A stretch of 64,000 bases of DNA from Echria macrotheca (GCA_030411725.1 MU839828.1:434001-498000), one strand, 5' to 3'; positions 43,451 through 54,917 are shown, counted from the first letter of the stretch. Program-made: numbers and translations. Notes: generated by a model from the letters alone, not told the origin.

Positions 43451-46400
43451 CGTCCGGCGGTTCAAAATGTCCTGTTCATCTTTTTCCTTTGTATCATGAT
43501 TACCCAGCGGGATTTTGTTTTCGTGGGATTCGCTGGCCGATGAGGAAGCAAGCGAAGGCGTTCTGGCGCATTGGGGTGGATTGCAGGGACGGGCGGCGCA
43601 AAGTCCACACACGACGGGCGGGATTCATGTCATTTTCGCGACGCGCGACGACATCGACAAAACCCCATTTTCTTTTGTCTGCATCATGCATCATCATCAT
43701 CAGCATCATCTTCTACAATCTTTAATTCATAATGAGCAGAGCGCGCAACGAAAGCAAAGCGCCCTGCCTGATGACCTCCATCTCTCCTTCCTCATTCTTG
43801 GTGACGACGAAAACGAAGCCGAGCCTTCTCCAATTCCCACATTCCCCGATGGCGTTTTCACGCGGGCATGTGATTCGCCAATTGGCCCGCGACAAGGATT
43901 CAGGATCCAGAACGAGGCGACCACTGCGCAGCACCCATGGAAGCAGGCGCGTCACACCCCGCGATTCCAGGTTCAACGTTCGGTTGCGCGGCTGGCCGCA
44001 CGAAGCCAACCCTGAACTATCGATTCCAATGGTTCGTCAATGGTGGGTTGGGGGATTCGGACGGGAAATTAGCACGTCGTTGCGGAGGACGGCACGGGGA
44101 GATCACCGGTAATTTTGTCGCACTTTTCTGGTCGCTTCGCACTCTCTCGAGGAGTCGACTAGGTTGGGACTTTACAACATTGAGAGTTGGATCGGTGGAA
44201 CGCGAGCTGCTTGGGTCCATCGGAGAATGAATCGAGTGGGAATGCGCGCGGTCACGAGGGGCTGCTGGGTGAAACGGCCCCGCGTTGGGTCCAGCACAAT
44301 TCACGAACCGCCGCGAAGAACGCATTATCGACGACGAGGAAGCAGGTCGGGCCGCAGAGCGTGCAGAGAAAGATGCCTGGCTGTTGAAGTCAGACTTGTT
44401 CAAAATGTCTTGTAATTAAGAGCTTGTCGAGTCGGTTTCCAAACATCGCAGGACACCCAGACTTGGGATCGCGGGTTTGATGAGACATTCAGACAGCTGG
44501 AGTTGGCGATGTGGATGCTGTGGATCGCATCACCCCAGCGCTGTGATCGCCGGCGAACCGACCCTCGGCTCGGGCCGCAAACCGGGTCCTAGATTGACAC
44601 CTGGCTGTCAGCCGGTGACAGCTGAATGGAAAACTCCCGCAATGTCAACAACGCCCCTTTTCTCTCCCCTTGAACCCGCCTCTGCAAAGAGAAGATCACC
44701 TTGTCTCGTCATGCCACCGACTCGAAACAGCGTTTGCTTCCCCTCTTCTGCGTTTTGGCAACTGGTTCGCAGCACGGATCGACGCTGAGACACACATTCG
44801 CTTCGTTGGGCAGTCATCCAATCAGTTCGCCTTGTGGACGGTTGGGCAGCAGATGGCGGACCTTGGGCAGCAGAGACATTCCAGACGCTTCACCAGATAT
44901 GCGGCTCCGGCATGCTCCGTGCTGCTGCAGGAGACCACAGAACAACACAAACCAGCACATCTCGAGCTGATGTCGAGCCTCCATCCCAACCTGCCAGTCA
45001 GAACCTATCGATGCACGAGACCACAAGTCCCAGCGAGGCATCAAAACATTGAGAGCCCGACGAACGCTGGCGAGATCTAGATCTATGCTAGTCATGCCAT
45101 GCAACGACAACAAACACGACGAAAAAAATGAATTGTCGAATAATGCCCAACTGCGCGTTGCACTCTCGCAAAACGTGTAGATAACGCACACACATCGACG
45201 GTCATCTGACGGGTGCGTGCGGACATATGGGGCCGATGCAAATCGAGAGGGGTTGATGAGGTTGACAGGCCTCACTCAGCTTGGCCTGGGCGGTGTGTAG
45301 CAAACCAAAACACGCGCGAGGCGGACAAAGGAACACAGACACGCCTCGGCTGAGCGCGGATGAAAGAAGGGCGATGATGATGCGAAGCCGATCGATCGCG
45401 ATTTGGCAGGCCGACGTGGCATGGCACAGACAAGCAGGCGAGATTGAGGAGACCCCTTTCCGAGGTGGGCGGATTCAGGCTGCGACTCCTTGTCATCCAC
45501 TGGCCAGTTGGCAGAATGTCGGATGCAAGCCTCCCCTATTTTTTGATGAGATAACGGTTCTTGGGCGAACAAACAATGCCCGACCGATTCTTGGCTGGTG
45601 GGGAGGGGTGCAGAGAAAAGGAGGCAACGGCCCGCGACATGGTTGGTTTGCAGCGTTGTCAGAGTCAGACGGACCCAGCCCATCGGCGCCGGCAGCCGTG
45701 CAGAGCCAGTGGCGGGCGGGTACTGCGGACGGGATCGCGATTCCGGCGCCGTTTTAGAGCAGCAGGGCGGATGGGCTGCCAATAACAGAGGCTGCCGACA
45801 GAGGGTTGGCGACAGATGCTGCCACGTCAAAGACGAAACCCACATTTGGCCCCGCGTGGATTTGGCAGCGCAGCCGGATCGCTGCAGATTGGCGAGGCGG
45901 GTTGGGCCACACAGCAGTCACGGGTGGGGCACCAGACACCAGCCGGCAGCCAGCACCACAAACGGCGAGCGAGCATCATTTCATCGAAGCCCAATAATGG
46001 AAGGGTCGAATAGATCCCAGGGAGAGAGTCCACAATTCGACAGGTCATGGGCTGCGAACCTGGCACCACTCAGCCAGCGTGATGCACGCCCGTCTGTGTG
46101 GCCGTCCAACCACGCCTCCCTCATCAACGCTACAATGCCTCAGGCTTTTTGTCTTTGTTCATGACATCGGATGTATATAGCCACTTGGGTCCCCGCCGGG
46201 ACTCATGGGCGAGTCTCGAGCCACCAACGCAGCAACGCGTGCACACACCCCGACGGACCCGCCCGGACGCCCACCCATCGGTCTCCCGATAGCGTCCCGT
46301 TTGCAAGACTTAAATCCCTTCCATACCTTACATAGCCAGTCCGTCCTGACCGACGGACGCCGCAAGCTGGCTGCCCCAACGGCCGAGATCTTCGGGCCAC

Positions 46401-46465
46401 ATACCGAGCCCTTCCTGGCCCTGTTCACCGCGCAGGCCCCTGACAGCTTCGACAAAGCCGACAAG
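43451..46465. other. Long intergenic region (3 kb)
   Basis: Many mid-sized frames on both strands (43515-44015, 45598-46164 plus; 45276-45845 minus) but none has a domain or a splice-supported extension. The frame of the coiled-coil gene is open back to 46205, and that part looks like leader. Possibly a long promoter or home of an untranslated RNA; nothing visible supports a specific RNA. Confidence 0.45.
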
Positions 46466-49114
46466 ATGGGGTCACACGCCGACTCAGATCCCACGCACGC
46501 CGTGGACGGCCTGGTGCGGGCCATCCGCGACCTGACGTCGGACCCCAACTACAAGCTGGTCGCCGACGTCTTCAGTGAGTTCTTGTTTCTGAAGGACCAC
46601 AACCACCGTCTGTCCATGTCGCACCGCGAGACTATGGAGGAGTACCGCAAGTTCCGCAACGAGCTCGAGGCCGGCAAGGACAAGCTCGAAAAAGAAAAGA
46701 AGGAGCTCGAGGGCACGATCCACGACAAGATCCAGGAGATATTGCAGCTCACGGCTGTCAAGGCTTCTCTGGAGGGAGATTTGCACGATACCCGCGTTTC
46801 GTTGGATCAGGAGAAGAAGGGTGCGGCAGAGGCGGCCGAGACGGCGGCGAAGAAGTTTGCCGACGCCGAGGAGGCTGCCGCGAAGGAGCTGGCGGAGCTG
46901 CAGACTTCCAAGGAGACGGAGCTGGCTGCTCTTCAAAAGTCCAAGGAGGAAGAATTGGCGGCTCTTCAAAAGTCCAAGGAGGAGGAACTGGCTGCTCTTC
47001 AGCAGTCCAAGGAGGAAGAGCTTGCAGCACTGCAGTCGTCCAAGGAGTCGGAACTTGCTGCCCTTCAAACGTCCAAGGAGACAGAGCTGGCCGAGCTCCA
47101 GGCCTCCAAGGAGCAGGCCATCGCCGACCTCACAGCACTCAAGGATGGTGAGATCGCCGACCTGACGGCAAGGAAAGATGGTGAGATTGCCGACCTGATT
47201 GCCAAGTATGATGGCGAGATTGCCGCGCTCGAGGCGGCCAAGGCGGCCGTGGAGGATGCAAAGAGGGAAGCAGAGGAGGCTGCCGCCGCCGCCGCCGAGG
47301 TAGCGGCACAGGAGATCGCCGCCCTGACCGAGGCCAAGACGGGTCTGGAAGAGGTCAAGGCGGCCAACGAGGCCGAGATCGCGACGCACAAGGACACCAT
47401 CGCCTCCCTCGAGGAGGCCAAGGCGGGTCTGGAGGAGGTCAAGACAAACCACGAGGCCGAAATCGGGAAGCTGCATGAGGACGTTGCCAACCTTGAGGAG
47501 GCAAAGAAAACTGTCGAGGAATCCCTCGCAGCAGCCAACGCCGAGATTGAGTCGCTCCGGTCAACAGTGGCGCAGAAAGAAACCGACATTGAGGCGCTGC
47601 AGGAGTCAGTCCGCATCGCCGAGGAGCAAATCGCGTCGCTGCAACAAACTGTCGAGGACAAAAACGGCGAGATCGAGAACCTCCACGCCAAGCTCACGGC
47701 CGAGGGCGAGCGCGCCGACAGCGCCATCGCGCACGGCAACGACCTCCAGTCGAAACTCGACGAGACGGAACAGACACTGCAGCACACATCCACCAAGCTC
47801 GCCGACCTCGAGCAGTACCGCGTCGTGCTGCAGGACGACAACGAGGACGTGTACGTCACCGTCCTCGACAAGATCTGGACCAACATCGTAACCCTGGTCG
47901 AGGCGACCTTCCGCCCCGACATTGACGAGTCCATCCTCGCCGACCCGTCGTGCTGGACCAACCTGCGCAGCTCGCCCTATCTCAAGCACGCTACGTCGCT
48001 TCAAATCCCCCTCCCCCAGTCGAACTCGCCGGCCGCAAAGGGGATGCGCATCTCCGCCGTCCTCGCCGTCCTGTCCCGTGCTCTCCATCGCCACCTCTTC
48101 CGCCCCGTGTACCTGCTGGACGCCGACGCCGACGACGAGCCGCTAGTCCGCCTGCTCCGCCTGCTCGAGGACGACGACCCGCAGCGCGAGGCGCACATGC
48201 GCGCGACGCTGCTCTCCATGATGCCCGACCGGCAGATGGCGCAGGGCGCGCGGCGCGTCAAGACGGTCGTGCGCGAGGTCTCGTGGCTCGTGCAGCACCT
48301 GCTCGGCGCGCTGCAGTTCGAGGCCTTCTGCGTCGGGCTCGAGGCCGCCTGCCGGCTGGCGTGCGAGCAGTGGATGCGCATCCAGCTGGCCGCGCTCAAG
48401 ATCGAGCCGTACTTTGGGCCGCCGTATGACGACTTCGACTGGCAGGTACTGGAGCTGCCCGAGTTCACCGAGGCGGCTATGCGCGAGGATGAGAATTCGG
48501 TCATGAACGGGTTGAGGCTGCCGTCGTCGCGGTCGGATGACGGCGAGGATTTGGCCGTCATGGATGGGCCGCTCGAGACTGTCGAGGCTGGTTCGTCTTC
48601 GCCGCCCCCACGGAATGGGACGCCGGCTGCTGCTGATGGGGAGAAGGCGGGTCATGCTAATGGCGATACGACGCCGACGCCGGATCACAATGATGGCGGC
48701 GGCGCGTCGATTCAGGAGGAGGATGACGACTACGCGCACCAGCACGACATGGCCATCGACGACGAGGGGGAGATCGAGCCCGAGGAGATTTTGCTGGTCG
48801 TCTGGCCGTCCATGTGCTCGGTCGAGGGCGGCGATTTGGTCTCGATCACGCAGGGGCTGGTCATCTCCAAGGAGCAGGCGCGGCCGGCGCTCGAGGAGGT
48901 GCGGGCCAGGTCGCGGATGATTGCGCGGCCGGGGTCGCGACGGGCCCGCACGCTCAGCATGCCGGCGCATAGTCGCGGGGGGAGTCCGACGCGGGTGAAC
49001 GGCAAGGGCGGCGCTTTTTTACAGAACGGCGCGATGCAGTCGCCCCCTCTGGGAGGGGCTGCGTCGGCAGGGGAAGAGAAGCTGGGAGGGGAGGTGGCGC
49101 CGGTGGATGGTTGA
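46466..49114 (+). CDS. Long coiled-coil protein with 11-residue repeats, 882 aa
   Basis: I start at the ATG at 46466 (AAG-ATG-GGG context; MGSHADSDPTHAVDGLVRAI), not the in-frame ATG at 46205 whose extra 87 residues look like translated leader. Residues about 60-450 are a continuous Glu/Lys/Ala/Leu coiled coil. Within it a stretch at about 46900-47110 repeats the 11-residue unit ELAALQKSKEE about seven times, followed by DGEIADLTARK-type repeats. The C-terminal third is a separate helical domain (VYVTVLDKIWTNIVTLVEAT; ACEQWMRIQLAALKIEPYFG; PPYDDFDWQVLELPEF) of unknown function, then an acidic, Ser/Pro-rich tail with a basic RSRMIARPGSRRARTLSMP segment. Probably a cytoskeletal, septal or membrane-contact scaffold; this is inference. 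Strand complement shows a 330-codon shadow frame. Confidence 0.85.
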   Translation: MGSHADSDPTHAVDGLVRAIRDLTSDPNYKLVADVFSEFLFLKDHNHRLSMSHRETMEEYRKFRNELEAGKDKLEKEKKELEGTIHDKIQEILQLTAVKASLEGDLHDTRVSLDQEKKGAAEAAETAAKKFADAEEAAAKELAELQTSKETELAALQKSKEEELAALQKSKEEELAALQQSKEEELAALQSSKESELAALQTSKETELAELQASKEQAIADLTALKDGEIADLTARKDGEIADLIAKYDGEIAALEAAKAAVEDAKREAEEAAAAAAEVAAQEIAALTEAKTGLEEVKAANEAEIATHKDTIASLEEAKAGLEEVKTNHEAEIGKLHEDVANLEEAKKTVEESLAAANAEIESLRSTVAQKETDIEALQESVRIAEEQIASLQQTVEDKNGEIENLHAKLTAEGERADSAIAHGNDLQSKLDETEQTLQHTSTKLADLEQYRVVLQDDNEDVYVTVLDKIWTNIVTLVEATFRPDIDESILADPSCWTNLRSSPYLKHATSLQIPLPQSNSPAAKGMRISAVLAVLSRALHRHLFRPVYLLDADADDEPLVRLLRLLEDDDPQREAHMRATLLSMMPDRQMAQGARRVKTVVREVSWLVQHLLGALQFEAFCVGLEAACRLACEQWMRIQLAALKIEPYFGPPYDDFDWQVLELPEFTEAAMREDENSVMNGLRLPSSRSDDGEDLAVMDGPLETVEAGSSSPPPRNGTPAAADGEKAGHANGDTTPTPDHNDGGGASIQEEDDDYAHQHDMAIDDEGEIEPEEILLVVWPSMCSVEGGDLVSITQGLVISKEQARPALEEVRARSRMIARPGSRRARTLSMPAHSRGGSPTRVNGKGGAFLQNGAMQSPPLGGAASAGEEKLGGEVAPVDG

Positions 49115-49766
49115 GTCGGCTTTTGAGGGGGTGGAAGCATTGAAGCGTGAGAGGTAATGATCAAAAGGGGAGATTGATGAGTGTAACAAAAAGTTTGGCT
49201 TGGTTTTGTCTTTTTCTTTCCTATTTTTGTTCAGGGGGTTTAATTTCCTTTGTTTATCTTTCATGTTCGTTTTTCTGTGGTCTGGGTCGGGTTTGAGTTT
49301 CGGTTCAACAAGTCTAGCATTCCGCAGGCTATGTTTGAGGATAGATTCTTTCGTTCAGGGGTTTTCCTTCGCTTCGGTTTTGGCATTTTCATAGGCTGGC
49401 TGGGTTGAGGCTCGACATTGGTACGGATGCATGGGACGGCAGGGCACAGCGATGGACAGATGACGCGGCGTGGCCGGGATGATGGGAGAAATGCATCTAT
49501 GTAGCCGTGTATAAACATCAGGTTTCTTGTTTTATTGTGTCATCGATATTTTCCTCCGACCAGTTTGGTTCTGTCTGGCTATTCCTACATTCTGTGACAC
49601 TGTATGGCGGGTGTATCCGATACAAGGCTATCCAGCGGTGTTGTACTGCAGGCCGATGGTAGTTTGTAACAAAAAAAGAAACCTATTGCCCTTTATCCTC
49701 CTCTCATCAGGTCCTTGTGTCACGAAAAAAACCAAGGATATGGTGAGATATTTACAAATGCAAAAA
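49115..49766. other. 3' flank of the coiled-coil gene
   Basis: About 650 bp, T-rich near 49200-49260. No gene seen; the tRNA terminator lies at its right edge. Confidence 0.5.
49762..49766 (-). terminator. Pol III terminator of tRNA-Leu
   Basis: Five T residues on the minus strand directly after the tRNA 3' end. Confidence 0.7.
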
Positions 49767-49888
49767 TGACAAGGGCGAGATTCGAACTCGCGCCCCATTT
49801 CTGAGACCAGGAAACTGGTTATTCGAAGAAAAACCTGAAATTCAAGTGGGCCTGAACCTGGCGCCTTGGACCGCTCGGCCACCTTGCC
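49767..49888 (-). tRNA. tRNA-Leu(CAG) with 38-nt intron
   Basis: Read on the minus strand, the ends GGCAAGG and CCTTGTC-A pair as a 7-bp acceptor stem. The D region TGGCCGAGCGGTCCAAGGC is class II/Leu-like. The anticodon stem is CCAGG/CCTGG and the loop TTCAGG..T gives anticodon CAG (49854-49852). The intron (49850-49813) sits at the canonical place, one base 3' of the anticodon. A class II variable arm (CTCA-GAAA-TGGG) and the T arm GCGAG-TTCGAAT-CTCGC follow. It decodes CUG as leucine. Confidence 0.93.
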
Positions 49889-51092
49889 AATGTTGCTGAT
49901 GTTATGTTGATTGCGTTGTTTTCGATTTCATCCTGCGACATCCGAATCGAAACTTTTTCGCGCAGTACCGTCTTCAACCGGTCAAGCCCCTGGATTTTGC
50001 AAGCACAGATCCACCCCTTACGTGGAGTTTAAGACGGAGATAATAGTAAGATTTTACTACCTACCTACGACGAAAAGGAGACACGATAACGGTCTTATCA
50101 GTATGGAAGATAGTCGTGCACTGCAATCGCCGAGATGATAATCGCCCGTCTACCTACCAGACTCACCGAACGCCGAAATTGGGATGGTTCATGCGATGGA
50201 GCTGCCAAGGTCTTTGAGAATACGACTTGTGCAAAACAGCGCCATGCCAAGGGAAATATAGGTAACGTAGACTGGGCTGATGCGTTAGATGCTACGGTGC
50301 TGACGGGATCAGTCCGATGTCCACCTTGCGTCCGGTTTTGGGTCGCATTGAAGCTGGTATATTGGGATGGGGTTGCGGTTGCAGCGTTGGTCCGCTGCCG
50401 TCTTTTGCATGCCGTTCTTCGTCTTTCACCTCTTCAACCTCTTGTCCCGACATTACCTAGGCACCTAGCCAAGTCAAATTTTTCCATCAATGCCTAACGT
50501 CAGCCTAGAGTTAGATCTTATTCCACGTTCAGAATGTTTCCTCAAATACAGCATCCGGAGCATCCGACGTGTAATAGCTGTAAGGCGAGGGTTGCCGCCG
50601 CCAAGTCTCATTTCCCAGGCTCCAAGGTGCCGTCGACGACTCGGCGATCTCCACCGTGCAACCCCGTCTCGGGAAGGTGAAGACGGCCCCAAGGCGCTAC
50701 CCGTCGGCGTTCCAGACCACGGCCTGGCATTCATTCCCGGACGAGCAAGTGCTAAGACTCCCGACTTGGCGGCTACTCGTAATCGGCAGCTATGCACCGG
50801 CACGCGCCAGCAGGTTATCACGAGCGGGCCGCCAGGACGCCGGGCGGCCGGCGATGTCTGCGAAGGGAAGGAGAAAACCCGAGGGATTTACATTGATTCG
50901 CATGCGATAGCACATCAGAATCCGGGGAAATGGCATGCTGCGGTTCGGCATCTCGGAGGAAATGTTTTGATTGCCAAACATAAATAGGGGCCGGACGACA
51001 TGTCCAGTTGTTGATCGTCATCCCTCACTCGACCGCGGCAATCAACAGGCCATCGTCAGCTTCCACCTGTAGTCAAGCCACTTCTCGTCACC
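49889..51092. other. Intergenic, tRNA 5' flank and promoter of the following secreted protein
   Basis: About 1.2 kb. Open frames (for example 50490-50987 plus) carry no recognisable domain. Nothing else seen. Confidence 0.45.
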
Positions 51093-52553
51093 ATGAAGGT
51101 CAACGCCCTCGTCTCGGCCGCCCTCGGCGCGTCGGTCGCCTCCGCCGGCACCGCGGCGAGCGCCAGCAAGATGGAGGAGGTCATGGAGCTCAAGATCAAG
51201 CAGTGGGACGCGGCGCGCGCCCAGGGTCTTTTTGAAGGATCGCTCCTCTACCCCAAGATCAAGGCCGAGACGCCCTGCATCAAGGGCAAGGCGGGCGAGT
51301 ACGGGTGCAACAAGGTCAACATGCACGGTTTCCTCAGCCATGAGGACCTGGGGTCCCAGACCAAGGCCGGTAACGACGTGTGGGGGTGGACGTCCAAGAC
51401 GGGGCGCGAGTTCGGCATTGTCGGCCAGACGGACGGCGTCGGCTTCGTCGAGATCAACCGCGACGGCACGCTCGAGTACCTCGGCCGGCTCGACACCCAG
51501 ACCACGGCGACCAGCTGGCGCGACATCAAGGTGATTGACCACCACGCCTACATCGGAGCCGAGAGCGAGAACCACGGCCTGCAGATTTTCGATCTCGAGA
51601 AGCTGCTGGACGTCAAGCCGTGGTGGAACCCCTGGTTCTGGAAGCCCAAGGTCTTCAGCAAGGACAAGGACCTGACGGCGCTGTTCACCGGCTTCGGCGC
51701 GTCGCACAACATCGTGGCGCACGAGAAGACCAAGATGATCTACGCCGTCGGCGGGCGGTCCGGCGCCAACGCGCGCAACACGACGTGCGCAGGCGGCATG
51801 TTCATGGTCGACGTGTCGAACCCGGCCAAGCCCGTGTCGCCGGGTTGCATCGCCCAGGACGGCTACGTGCACGACGCCCAGTGCGTCATCTACAAGGGCC
51901 CCTCAAAAAAGTACCGCAACCGCGAGGTGTGCTTCAACTTCAACGAGGACACGCTGACCATCATGGACGTGACCGACAAGAAGGCGCCCGTCGTCGTCTC
52001 GCGCACCGAGTACGTCGGCAACGCCTACTCGCACCAGGGCTGGCTGGTCGACGACAGCATGGAGTACCTGCTGCTGGATGACGAGCTCGATGAGCAGAAC
52101 AAGCGGGGCCCGGCTGCTAACGGACATACGACCACTTACATCTTCAACGTGGCCGACCTCGAGGCGCCTGTCAACACTGGTTTCTACCAGAGCCCGGCCA
52201 AGTCGATCGACCACAACCAATACGGAAGTTTTTTTTTTGCTTGGAGTCAATCTCAGAGCAGGATATGCTAACGCAGTCAACAGGTTATCGACGGCCTCTC
52301 TTACCAGGCCAACTACGGCTCGGGCCTGCGTATTGTGGACGTGTCGGGCGTCAAGCGCGACCCGACGGGCGGCAACTTTGAGGAGGTTGGCTTCTTTGAC
52401 TGCCACCCCGAGGACGACGCAGTCAACGGTGTGGTCGAGTTCCTCGGGACCTGGTCGGTGTACCCGTACTTCCGCTCGGGCTACATCCTGCTCAACTCGA
52501 TCGAGCGGGGCATCTTTTCTCTCAAGTACACGGGGCGGAAGTCCAAGTTCTGA
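51093..52553 (+). CDS. Secreted choice-of-anchor-B (LVIVD-repeat) protein, 466 aa if the intron is spliced
   Basis: The N-terminal signal peptide is MKVNALVSAALGASVASAGT. The body has LVIVD-type beta-propeller repeats: GREFGIVGQTDGVGFVEINR, SWRDIKVIDHHAYIGAESEN, GLQIFDLEKLLD, ENHG and NIVAHEKTKMIYAVGG. Exon 2 (52284-52553) continues it (VIDGLSYQANYGSGLRIVDV...SGYILLNSIERGIFSLKYTG). Exon 1 should end after SIDHNQY at 52223, since joining there restores the family motif HNQYVIDGLSYQANY. But the intron then begins GGAAGT, not GTAAGT, and is followed by an 11-T run. Unspliced, the product would stop at 392 aa, 15 residues past the junction. So either a non-canonical donor, a loss-of-function allele or a sequence error. 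The protein is probably extracellular; function of the family is unknown. Confidence 0.8.
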
Positions 52554-52916
52554 GGGTGTTGTTGTAATCAAGGATGGAATTGAAACCATAATAGATGCCG
52601 TAATGAGACGATCGGTGATTAGTAGGGCATCCCGTTTTCTGACCCATTCCTCCCTTGACATTATTGTCGCTTTCTCTCAAGGTGAGGACATGATCCTCGG
52701 CTCTGGTATTTATGCTGTGAAACTGTTAGAGGGGTCACGCCCTTTTAACAACCGCGAGTAGGGGGGAGGGCTCGCGGAGCAACATTCAACCCCATCTGAT
52801 GCGGGGTAACAGGCGAGACATAAAAACATACCCCTTTCAACCGTTCCCATCAACATCGTGTCAAGCAAGGCATCCCTTTCTCTTTCTTTCTCTTTCTATC
52901 ATTCACCACCAAAAAA
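52554..52916. other. Intergenic with pyrimidine-rich promoter
   Basis: 363 bp. A CT-rich tract (about 52869-52900, CTTTCTCTTTCT-type) sits just before the next ATG, typical of strongly expressed fungal genes. Confidence 0.55.
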
Positions 52917-54086
52917 ATGTCGGAACCAACTCGGACCCTCACAGCCCAGTGCCACTGCAAAGCAGTGCACTTCTCCATCACCGTCCCCGTTTCGTCCCTT
53001 CCCCTCCGCACCCACCTCTGCCAGTGCTTCATCTGCCGCCGCGTCCACGGCACCTTCGCCTGCTTCCACGCCCCGCTGCCCGTGCCCATCGAGCCGGTCT
53101 TCATCGCGCCCTCGTCCCTGCAGGGAACCACAACAGGCTACACGCACTCGACCCTCGCCGCCGCGACGCGCTACTTCTGCTCAACCTGCGGCTGCCACAT
53201 CGGCGACCGCGACCTCGACCCCGTCCCCGACTCCTCGGGGCAGGAACCATTCCGCGAATGGCGCATCACAACATCCATCTTCCCAGCAGAAGCCCAATCC
53301 ACCGCCTTTCTTATTACCACCCACTTCTACGCCCACGCCGAACCAGGCCCCACTCTAGCAACCTGGCTCCCCCGTCTCGAATTTTCGTCCTCTCCCCCCA
53401 AAGAAATAAAACCCATCACGCCCGCCCCAAACGACCCCACCTTCCCGATCCCGCGTCCACCCCTCCCCGTCCCGGAACGCCACCGAGACGGCCACCCCCG
53501 CCTCCGCGCCGAATGCCACTGCGGCGGCGTCTCCTTCACCATTTGTCGGCCTGACCACCCCGTCCTCATCCCCTTTGGTGATTTAGTCTCGCGGTTTGCG
53601 AGCAAGACGGATGACAAAAAATGGCTCGCCACGCTGGACGCGTGCGACGACTGCCGGCTCGTCACCGGCGCGCATGTTATCGGCTGGACGTTTGTACCGT
53701 CGCGCGCGATCGAGCCGCGACCGGTCCTGCCTTCGTTTGAGGGGTTCGGGACGATGAGGACGTATTCTTCGTCGGAGGGCGTGACGAGGGGGTTTTGTGG
53801 GGTTTGTGGTGCCACGGCGGTTTATTTTTGTGAGGCGGCAGATCGGGTGGTGGGCGAGGGCGAGGGGAGGGAGTGGATTGTTGATGTTGCTGTTGGGTTG
53901 TTGCGGGACCCGGCAGGGCCGGCGGCTGAGGGGTGGGTTAGTTGGCGTACTGGGCGGGTTGCGTTTGCGGAGGATGGGAGGAGGTTTGATGAGGCGTTTA
54001 TGAGGGGGTTGGAGGGGGGGCTGCGGGAGTGGGGGGTGCAGAAGGATGGGGAGGCGCTGGACTTTGAGATTCCGGATGATGGTTAG
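52917..54086 (+). CDS. Double GFA/CENP-V-domain protein, 389 aa
   Basis: A single exon starting AAAAAA-ATG-TCG. The first GFA-like domain (about 10-140) has QCHCKAVHFSI, LCQCFICRRVHGTFAC and CSTCGCHIG. The second (about 195-330) has ECHCGGVSFTI, DACDDCRLVTGAHVIGW and CGVCGATAVYFCEAADRV. GFA domains bind structural zinc through Cys pairs and include S-(hydroxymethyl)glutathione synthase-like proteins, but most fungal members have no proven reaction. Fungal tandem-domain versions of similar size are common. Probably cytosolic. No introns or breaks. It stands between the secreted LVIVD protein and the zinc-cluster protein, both on the same strand; nothing shows they work together. Confidence 0.9.
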   Translation: MSEPTRTLTAQCHCKAVHFSITVPVSSLPLRTHLCQCFICRRVHGTFACFHAPLPVPIEPVFIAPSSLQGTTTGYTHSTLAAATRYFCSTCGCHIGDRDLDPVPDSSGQEPFREWRITTSIFPAEAQSTAFLITTHFYAHAEPGPTLATWLPRLEFSSSPPKEIKPITPAPNDPTFPIPRPPLPVPERHRDGHPRLRAECHCGGVSFTICRPDHPVLIPFGDLVSRFASKTDDKKWLATLDACDDCRLVTGAHVIGWTFVPSRAIEPRPVLPSFEGFGTMRTYSSSEGVTRGFCGVCGATAVYFCEAADRVVGEGEGREWIVDVAVGLLRDPAGPAAEGWVSWRTGRVAFAEDGRRFDEAFMRGLEGGLREWGVQKDGEALDFEIPDDG

Positions 54087-54917
54087 GGGTGGGCCAGAGC
54101 TAGGGGCCGGTGGTGTGTTGGTGGTTGCGTTGGTGACTTTGTTTCTTAACCAGATGCGGCGCTGCAGTAGCCTGGCGCGAGCTCGATTCTGGGATGGAGG
54201 TCGTCAGTTCGATATGTTATGCTGGAGTTTCAGTATCTTGAGCCTCCGGTTCCCTTTTGGCCGTTACCGGAATATCATAAATTGTTTTACGTTGCGGGTA
54301 AGTGAGGGGGGCTGCAAGTGCAAATCAAGTTAGGAGGACCTAAGGTCAACGCCTTGAGAAGATTTTAGTGGGCCAAGAGAAAGAATCCACAAGGAGGCTA
54401 TCTAGGAGCAGGAAAGATATTTTGTGGTGGCTTGGATATCATATTGAGGACCTCATCATATTATACTTGACCGTTCAAGTGGTAGTTGTTTTGGAAATGG
54501 GGACCCAGATCTCAGCCTGATGTACATGTTACCAAGGACCACACCAGCTGTGCGAGTTCTTCACCGGAGCTATGGCTTCAAAATGGTTTTGCAATCGCGA
54601 CCACACAGCAACCAACCCAGCAGACACAGGGCTTTCCATTTTCCATCCGACATCTTGTTTCTAGTGTCTGCCCCTTGTTTAATGACAGCTGTATCCTGAA
54701 AGTTGCGTTCATGTTCTCACAGTCTGTTGGTTTTGTACTTGCTGTGCGTGCCGGAGTAGCCGGGATTGGGAATATAAGACCCAGTCGTGTCCAAGAATTG
54801 GCAAAGAGAACTCTCATACCGTCGACAAACTTTCACGCGGTTGACGCAGACTTTTCTGGTCGGAAACTCGGCAAGCGATGTAAACACTCAACTGAGCTGC
54901 CACCACATTACGACACG
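54087..54917. other. Intergenic, promoter of the zinc-cluster protein
   Basis: About 830 bp. A TATA-like GGGAATATAAGACC lies near 54768, about 150 bp before the chosen ATG. The zinc-cluster frame is open upstream to 54486 but that part reads as leader. Confidence 0.5.

Noticed and set aside
43515..46164. Several 100-190 codon frames in the 3-kb gap
   Set aside because: They overlap on opposite strands, have no domains and poor codon bias; treated as non-coding.
46900..47110. 33-bp periodic repeat considered as CRISPR or minisatellite
   Set aside because: Periodicity is in frame and encodes 11-residue coiled-coil units; no unique spacers, and the genome is fungal.
46484..47476. 330-codon minus-strand frame opposite the coiled-coil gene
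   Set aside because: Leu/Gly-rich translation mirrors the Glu/Lys/Ala codons of the plus-strand coiled coil; a shadow of repetitive GC-rich coding DNA.
48143..48970. Arg-rich minus-strand frame
   Set aside because: Shadow of the GC-rich C-terminal part of the coiled-coil gene.
54486..54917. N-terminal extension of the four-module zinc protein by 144 residues
   Set aside because: The extension lacks domain character and a TATA-like box at about 54768 sits inside it, fitting promoter and leader.
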